A DNA stretch of 10,600 nucleotides, from positions 1 to 10,600 of the forward strand of contig DESS01000396.1 of the NCBI GenBank assembly GCA_002361335.1, in the 5' to 3' direction. Shown here piece by piece: positions 6,735 to 10,600 of this stretch. Under the pieces are notes generated by a model. The model worked only from the letters and a program-made list of their open reading frames with translations, was not told where the DNA came from and did no database searches. Position numbers and translations under genes: made by a program. This stretch comes from Richelia sp. UBA3308. GTDB taxonomy: Bacteria > Cyanobacteriota > Cyanobacteriia > Cyanobacteriales > Nostocaceae. Each line of letters begins with the position of its first letter. The first letter of the stretch is position 1.

Positions 6735-6809
6735 AAATTTTTCTAATATCTGGTTAACTACAGTTTCACCATCCTTACCTTCACCACGTTCAAAATCCGC
6801 ATGTCCTAA
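6717..6809 (-). pseudogene. C-terminal fragment of a ParD-like antitoxin
   Basis: The minus strand reads ADFERGEGKDGETVVNQILE and then KFKTPNS before a TAA stop, preceded by three codons and an in-frame TAA at 6810-6812. The pattern RGEGxDGExVxxQLxEKF is the usual C-terminus of cyanobacterial ParD-family antitoxins. It lines up with the same part of the intact antitoxin at 7577-7834 (QQGRVTDGEIVFARLQEKI). The RHH-containing N-terminal two-thirds and any start codon are missing. The break falls where the repeat block begins (about 6802). No partner toxin remains: the NACHT gene end follows directly. About 30 codons, surely non-functional. Confidence 0.6.
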
Positions 6810-7009
6810 TTAATAAAACCATATTTTGTAGGGTGTGTGACGCTTACAAAGAATATTGTGCGTAGCGAGCGATAAAGTTTATAGCGTCACGCACCATTTT
6901 TTATTTTAACAATCCCGTAATTATATTAAAGGATAGATGGTGCGTTAGACGAGCATTTAATTTATCTTTTGAATCACTATACAGTCGTGCGTCTAACACA
7001 CCCTACAAG
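6804..7009. repeat. Interspersed repeat copy 1 (type A), MITE-like
   Basis: The core, 6826-7008, is bounded by 13-base terminal inverted repeats TTGTAGGGTGTGT and ACACACCCTACAA. An AT-rich lead-in (CTAATTAATAAAACCATATT) is shared with copies 2 and 3. Inside are two hairpins: GGTGTGTGACGCT (6832-6844) with AGCGTCACGCACC (6883-6895), and GGTGCGTTAGACG (6939-6951) with CGTCTAACACACC (6990-7002), each with a single G-T pair. No reading frame is present. It resembles the GTAGGGTGCGT palindromic elements common in cyanobacteria. Confidence 0.8.
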
Positions 7010-7223
7010 CTAATTAATAAAACCATATTTTGTAGGGTGTGTGACGCTTACAAAGAATATTGTGCGTAGCGAGGGATAATGTTAAACTACGCACCATTTT
7101 TTTATTTTAACATTTTCATTTTAACAATCTCGTAATTTGATTAAAGGATAGATGGTGCGTTAGACGAACATTTAATTAATCTGTTAAATCAGTATATAGT
7201 CGTGCGTCTAACACACCCTACAA
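7010..7223. repeat. Interspersed repeat copy 2 (type B), tandem with copy 1
   Basis: The core, 7030-7223, has the same 13-base termini as copy 1 and follows it head to tail. The right hairpin (7154-7166 with 7205-7217) is kept. The left hairpin differs: the arm AGCGTCACGCACC of copy 1 is replaced by CTACGCAC (7087-7094), which pairs perfectly with GTGCGTAG (7062-7069). The distal part (CATTTAATTAATCTGTTAAATCAG) differs from copy 1 but matches copy 4. Confidence 0.8.
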
Positions 7224-7224
7224 G

Positions 7225-7252
7225 CTACACCGCTTTTTGCCTCCCCTACAAA
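7225..7252. repeat. 28-base direct repeat, left partner
   Basis: The sequence CTACACCGC, five T, GCCTCCCCTACAAA follows repeat copy 2. It occurs again, identical, at 8176-8203 after repeat copy 4. The two copies lie on either side of the toxin-antitoxin pair and in the same orientation. Confidence 0.85.
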
Positions 7253-7283
7253 CTACAAGCTGATTTAATTTGGATATGCATAA

Positions 7284-7580
7284 TTACTCATCAGAAAATA
7301 ATGATTCTAAATCCCGATAACCGCCGACTACACGAGTTATATTAATTCCGTTTTCTCTAGGGTAATAAAATACAATATAATCATCTACAATAAACCCACG
7401 TAGATTTGGTGCAAGTCTTCCATAATTTTTACCCATACTAGGAAAATCAGCTACCAATTTACACTTTTTGCGTATATTATCAAAAAGCTTGCTAGCAGCT
7501 TTAGAGTTTCTGCGAGCAATATATTCACATATATCATCTAAATCTTGGATTGCTTCATCTGAAAATGAATAATCACTCAT
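7284..7580 (-). CDS. parE: ParE/RelE-superfamily toxin
   Basis: This 98-residue protein matches the ParE branch of the RelE/ParE toxin superfamily: SDEAIQDLDDICEYI near 7-21, FPSMGKNYGRLAPNLRGF at about 46-63, IVFYYP at about 69-74, and the ending ITRVVGGYRDLESLF. Characterised ParE proteins poison DNA gyrase, which blocks replication; whether this one does is inferred. The start codon overlaps the antitoxin stop in an ATGA (7577-7580), so the two are translationally coupled in the normal antitoxin-first order. The reading frame is complete, so I expect an active or recently active toxin. It lies between repeat blocks, 32 bases from the nearest direct repeat. Confidence 0.88.
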   Translation of the reverse strand: MSDYSFSDEAIQDLDDICEYIARRNSKAASKLFDNIRKKCKLVADFPSMGKNYGRLAPNLRGFIVDDYIVFYYPRENGINITRVVGGYRDLESLFSDE

Positions 7581-7834
7581 TCTCCTGATTCCTCTGCAAT
7601 CTTACCTATTTTTTCTTGCAATCTCGCAAAAACTATTTCACCATCTGTAACTCTTCCTTGCTGAATTTGTTCGGTTCCAACTGCAATTTTATTCCGCAAT
7701 TCCTCCAATCTTCTTTCTTGTTCTTCTAGTAATTTAAACGCTTCATTAATAACATCATCCGCCGATAAAAATCTACCTGTAGCAATTTTCTCTTGAATAA
7801 ATTTTTCGTGTTCCGGTTTAATTTCGATATGCAT
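7577..7834 (-). CDS. parD: ParD-family antitoxin
   Basis: The 85-residue product neutralises the adjacent ParE and, as in other ParD proteins, probably represses its own operon. The N-terminal part (MHIEIKPEHEKFIQEKIATG, then RFLSADDVINEAFKLLEEQE) is the ribbon-helix-helix DNA-binding region. The charged C-terminal half, from about residue 40, is the toxin-binding segment and ends with GRVTDGEIVFARLQEKIGKI. The gene overlaps parE by 4 bases. The ribosome-site-like AGGACAGG before the ATG lies partly inside the lead-in of repeat copy 3, so transcription must start within or beyond that repeat. A truncated relative is found at 6717-6809. Confidence 0.88.
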   Translation of the reverse strand: MHIEIKPEHEKFIQEKIATGRFLSADDVINEAFKLLEEQERRLEELRNKIAVGTEQIQQGRVTDGEIVFARLQEKIGKIAEESGE

Positions 7835-7842
7835 TATTTACC

Positions 7843-8045
7843 TGTCCTAATTAATAAAACCATATTTTTTCGGGTGTGTACTCCACAAAATATATTGTGC
7901 GTAGCGAGGGATAATGTTAAACTACGCACCATTTTTTTTATTTTAACAATCTCGTTATTTGATTAAAGGATAGATGGTGCGTTAGACGAGCATTTAATTT
8001 ATCTTTTGAATCACTATATAGTCGTGCGTCTAACACACCCTACAA
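7843..8045. repeat. Interspersed repeat copy 3 (type A), upstream of parD
   Basis: The core, 7867-8045, has a right terminus ACACACCCTACAA identical to the other copies and a decayed left terminus TTTTCGGGTGTGT. The lead-in from 7843 is identical over 26 bases to that of copy 1 (6802-6827). The left hairpin is of the copy 2 kind, GTGCGTAG (7897-7904) with CTACGCAC (7922-7929). The distal half (GAGCATTTAATTTATC) matches copy 1. It forms the whole upstream region of the parD-parE operon. Confidence 0.8.
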
Positions 8046-8064
8046 AAAATAAATCTTGACATCC
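8044..8064. repeat. 21-base direct repeat, left partner (ligA upstream type)
   Basis: This 21-base stretch differs by one base from 8271-8291, which carries the TTGACA of the likely ligA promoter. It joins repeat copy 3 to the truncated copy 4, so it probably marks a recombination joint. Confidence 0.75.
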
Positions 8065-8152
8065 TCGTTATTTGATTAAAGGATAGATGGTGCGTTAGAC
8101 GAACATTTTAATTAATCTGTTAAATCAGTATATAGTCGTGCGTCTAACACAA
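8064..8152. repeat. Interspersed repeat copy 4, truncated (type B)
   Basis: Only the right half of the repeat is present. It starts at CTCGTTATTTGATTAAAGG and ends at CGTCTAACACA, losing the last part of the 13-base terminus. The hairpin arm GGTGCGTTAGACG is at 8089-8101. The distal sequence matches copy 2, not copy 3. It is followed by unrelated bases and then the 28-base direct repeat at 8176-8203. Confidence 0.75.
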
Positions 8153-8175
8153 CGGCAATAAAGCCCGAAGTTAAT

Positions 8176-8203
8176 CTACACCGCTTTTTGCCTCCCCTAC
8201 AAA
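8176..8203. repeat. 28-base direct repeat, right partner
   Basis: Identical to 7225-7252. It follows repeat copy 4 as its partner follows repeat copy 2, so the two type B copies were duplicated together with their right flank. Confidence 0.85.
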
Positions 8204-8270
8204 TATTACAATTACTCCCTATCTCTTCCCTCCTCACTCCTCTGCGCTTACCTCCGCGCCCCGAGGCTGT
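8204..8270. other. C/T-rich low-complexity spacer upstream of ligA
   Basis: The stretch (ACTCCCTATCTCTTCCC, CTCACTCCTCTGCGC, CCTCCGCGCC) has no gene or clear palindrome. Its reverse complement resembles the GAGGAG-type short tandem repeats found elsewhere in the window. Confidence 0.45.
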
Positions 8271-8291
8271 AAAAAACAAATCTTGACATCC
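8271..8291. repeat. 21-base direct repeat, right partner
   Basis: This partner of 8044-8064 lies about 85 bases before ligA and contains TTGACA at 8283-8288. It is probably the original location, because it is continuous with the ligA upstream region. Confidence 0.7.
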
Positions 8292-8311
8292 ACAAACAAA
8301 TTTAGTACAAA
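8283..8311 (+). promoter_or_regulatory. Likely sigma-70 promoter of ligA
   Basis: A perfect -35 TTGACA (8283-8288) is followed after 17 bases by TACAAA (8306-8311), which matches four of six -10 positions. It would give a leader of about 60 bases before ligA. Confidence 0.45.
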
Positions 8312-8375
8312 TGCACTAAACACCTCTTATATTAAACCTCTATTTTCAAACTCTTAAAACCAGGAGATGTATTCA

Positions 8376-10433
8376 GTGCAATCAATCCAACCAGAAACTA
8401 AACAACGAATTGAAGAACTACGAAAACTGTTAATTGAAGCGAGTTATGCTTACTACGTCCTTGACGCTCCCACTATGGAAGACGTAATTTATGATAAATT
8501 GTATCGCGAATTGCAAGATAAGGAAACTCAATACCCGGAATTAATCACTGCTGATAGCCCAACCCAGCGTGTTGGGGAAAAACCAGCAACTGGCTTTATT
8601 TCTGTAGCTCATAATATTCCTCTTTATAGTTTAGAAAATGCTTTTAATGTTGATGAGTTAAAAACTTGGGATGAAAGATGGCGACGAAATGCGTCTTCCC
8701 AGGAGCAAGTCGATTATGTGTGTGAATTAAAAATTGATGGCAATGCTTTAGCGTTAACTTACGAAAATGGTGTTTTGGTAAGGGGTGTGACTCGTGGTGA
8801 TGGAGTATCAGGGGAAGATATTACGACTAATGTGCGGACAATTCGTTCGATTCCTTTAAGATTAAATTTGGATGATGTTGAAATACAAAATAATCCTTCT
8901 CTACAAAGAATAGAGGTGCGTGGTGAAGGGTTTTTACCTTTGGATGTATTTGAAAAAATTAATCAGGAAAGATTGTCATCAGGTGAAAGTCAATTTGCCA
9001 ATCCTCGGAATGCAGCTGCGGGTACCCTGAGACAGTTAGATTCTCGTGTGGTAGATAAAAGGCGTTTGGATTTCTTTGCTTATACTTTGCAAATTCCCGG
9101 TATGGATGATGGCAGTATTGCGAATAATCAATGGGAAGCTTTGGAGTTATTGGGAAAAATGGGTTTTAAGGTAAACCCGAATAAACAACTTTGTCATTCT
9201 GTGGATGAAGTTGCTCAATATTATCAGCATTGGGATACAGAACGGTTAAATTTACCTTATATGACTGATGGGGTTGTAGTCAAACTCAATTCTTTCTCAT
9301 TGCAGCAACAATTAGGTTTTACACAGAAATTTCCTCGATGGGCGATCGCACTTAAATACGCAGCACAAGAAGCACCAACTCGTGTGGAAAATATCTCCGT
9401 GAATGTTGGTAGAAGCGGCGCACTGACTCCCTTGGCGGAAATGCACCCCGTACAACTGGCGGGAACCACAGTATCTCGGGCTACACTACATAATGGCGAT
9501 CGCGTTTCTCAGTTAGATATCCGAGTTGGCGATACTGTGATTGTACGTAAAGCTGGGGAAATCATTCCGGAAGTAGTGCGAGTACTCAAAGAATTACGTC
9601 CTGAAAATACTATACCTTTTGAAATGCCAAGTAATTGTCCCGTTTGCGGACAACCCGTGGTAAAAGAAAAGAGTGAAGCAGTAACGAGGTGCGTTAATAT
9701 CAATTGTCCTGCAATTGTCAAAGGTTCAATTGAACATTGGGTAAGTCGTAATGCCTTGGATATTCGCGGCATGGGTGAGAAAGTTGTGCATCAACTCGTA
9801 GATAAGGAATTAGTTAATTCCGTAGCTGATTTATACGAGTTGACAGAAGAGAAATTAGTTAATTTAGAAAGAATGGGTAAAAAATCGGCCCAGAAGCTGA
9901 TAGATGCCATTGAAAAATCGAAAAAACAACCTTGGGGACGGGTATTATATGGATTAGGAATCCGTCATGTAGGAAGTGTTATTGCTCAAACTGTGACGGA
10001 GAAATTTGACAGTGTAGAAAAATTAGCTGCTGCGAAAGTTACGGATATTGAAGCGATTTACGGAATCGGTATAGAAATCGCCGAAAGTATTCATCAATGG
10101 TTTGGTATGGAAGCCAATCAAAAATTAATTGAGCATTTACAAAATGCCGGATTACAGTTTCAAGAAACGCAAAATAAAGTATCTTCCCATATAAATCAAA
10201 AATTAGCCGGTAAAACTTTTGTAGTTACCGGAACATTACCGACATTGAAACGAGATGAAGCCAAAGCATTGATTCAGAAATTTGCCGGGAAAGTGACTGA
10301 TTCGGTGAGTAAAAGTACAGATTATTTAGTAGTCGGAGAAAACGCCGGTTCTAAATTAGCTAAAGCTGAGAAATTGGGAATTACTCAATTGAGTGAACAA
10401 CAATTGTTGGAAATGGTGAGCAATTATCAATGA
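8376..10433 (+). CDS. ligA: NAD-dependent DNA ligase
   Basis: LigA seals nicks in DNA during replication and repair, with NAD as adenylate donor. Numbered from the GTG start (685 residues), the order is: Ia domain with YYVLDAPTMEDVIYD; adenylation domain with CELKIDG, active lysine K119; RGDGVSGEDITTN; the OB fold; a four-cysteine zinc finger (C421, C424, C439, C444); helix-hairpin-helix repeats (about 450-590); and a C-terminal BRCT domain (about 607-685). An in-frame ATG lies at 8367, but the AGGAG at 8362-8366 touches it, while it sits 9 bases from the GTG at 8376. The GTG also gives the MxxIQPE start I recall for cyanobacterial homologues. The gene is complete, and its normal promoter region is bordered by the duplicated repeats. 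Confidence 0.97.
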   Translation: MQSIQPETKQRIEELRKLLIEASYAYYVLDAPTMEDVIYDKLYRELQDKETQYPELITADSPTQRVGEKPATGFISVAHNIPLYSLENAFNVDELKTWDERWRRNASSQEQVDYVCELKIDGNALALTYENGVLVRGVTRGDGVSGEDITTNVRTIRSIPLRLNLDDVEIQNNPSLQRIEVRGEGFLPLDVFEKINQERLSSGESQFANPRNAAAGTLRQLDSRVVDKRRLDFFAYTLQIPGMDDGSIANNQWEALELLGKMGFKVNPNKQLCHSVDEVAQYYQHWDTERLNLPYMTDGVVVKLNSFSLQQQLGFTQKFPRWAIALKYAAQEAPTRVENISVNVGRSGALTPLAEMHPVQLAGTTVSRATLHNGDRVSQLDIRVGDTVIVRKAGEIIPEVVRVLKELRPENTIPFEMPSNCPVCGQPVVKEKSEAVTRCVNINCPAIVKGSIEHWVSRNALDIRGMGEKVVHQLVDKELVNSVADLYELTEEKLVNLERMGKKSAQKLIDAIEKSKKQPWGRVLYGLGIRHVGSVIAQTVTEKFDSVEKLAAAKVTDIEAIYGIGIEIAESIHQWFGMEANQKLIEHLQNAGLQFQETQNKVSSHINQKLAGKTFVVTGTLPTLKRDEAKALIQKFAGKVTDSVSKSTDYLVVGENAGSKLAKAEKLGITQLSEQQLLEMVSNYQ

Positions 10434-10505
10434 ACTGTGAACAATTATTATTGATAGTAGATTATTTTTTTTGATATACAGGTGATTTTGTTTTCAAATA
10501 TTTCA

Positions 10506-10527
10506 AAAGTCCGCACAGGCGGACTTT
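10506..10527 (+). terminator. Hairpin terminator after ligA
   Basis: AAAGTCCGC (10506-10514) and GCGGACTTT (10519-10527) form a perfect 9-base-pair stem with the loop ACAG, 72 bases after the ligA stop. The sequence belongs to the GTCCGC-type hairpin repeats seen in many cyanobacterial genomes. It lacks a strong T run beyond the stem. Confidence 0.6.
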
Positions 10528-10535
10528 GTTGCTGT

Positions 10536-10560
10536 AGCCCCACCCTTCCAGGGTGAGGGC
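10536..10560. repeat. Second hairpin downstream of ligA
   Basis: CCCCACCCT and AGGGTGAGGG pair around TCC, with one mismatch, 8 bases after the first hairpin. The two may form one composite interspersed repeat. The remaining bases to 10600 show no gene. Confidence 0.5.
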
Positions 10561-10600
10561 GATCTTGATAATTATTAATTATTCGTGATTAATGATTGAT

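Noticed and set aside
7284..7834. HigBA or RelBE-type assignment of the toxin-antitoxin pair
   Set aside because: The toxin pattern (FPxMG, LRGF, YIVFYY, RVVGGYRDLESLF) and an antitoxin that precedes the toxin with a ribbon-helix-helix start fit ParDE better.
6804..8152. Possible CRISPR array from the regularly spaced repeats
   Set aside because: The units are about 200 bases long with terminal inverted repeats and no short repeat/unique spacer alternation; no cas gene is nearby.
8211..8260. Small gene in the C/T-rich stretch upstream of ligA
   Set aside because: Low complexity, no start with a ribosome site, and no reading frame of useful length.

Overview
The window looks like chromosomal DNA of a filamentous, probably heterocyst-forming, cyanobacterium. 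The evidence is a cytochrome b6f PetM subunit, a Ycf39 photosystem II assembly protein, a cyanobacterial-type NAD kinase, three GCGATCGC (HIP1) octamers (3525-3532, 9342-9349, 9496-9503), AT-rich intergenic DNA and several short interspersed repeats typical of Nostocales-like genomes. The genus cannot be fixed from the sequence alone.

Left part (1-2960, minus strand): petM, ycf39 and nadK follow each other in the direction of transcription. This is a housekeeping photosynthesis/NADP block; ycf39 next to a NAD kinase is also the arrangement I recall for slr0399-slr0400 in Synechocystis. The roughly 480-base gap between ycf39 and nadK holds a chain of hairpins whose right end resembles the terminus of an IS200/IS605-type element, but no transposase is present.

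Middle part (3180-6713, plus strand): a DCC-family (DUF393) thiol-disulfide oxidoreductase-like protein, a perfect 30-base palindrome, and a 966-residue NACHT NTPase with an effector-less helical N-terminus and a C-terminal array of about 34-residue HEAT-like repeats. The last is an NLR-like protein and a candidate anti-phage or cell-death gene.

Accessory part (6686-8300): an intact parD-parE toxin-antitoxin pair on the minus strand lies between two blocks of one repeat family (about 180-215 bases per unit, 13-base terminal inverted repeats, strong internal hairpins). Two full copies lie on its left, and one full plus one truncated copy on its right. A second ParD-like antitoxin survives only as a C-terminal fragment, cut off exactly where the left repeat block begins. 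The block arrangement points to duplication and recombination around the toxin-antitoxin module.

Right part (8376-10600, plus strand): a complete NAD-dependent DNA ligase (ligA), best started at a GTG, followed by a hairpin terminator-like repeat. The NACHT gene, the toxin-antitoxin pair and the repeats form a small accessory, defence-flavoured island between housekeeping genes.
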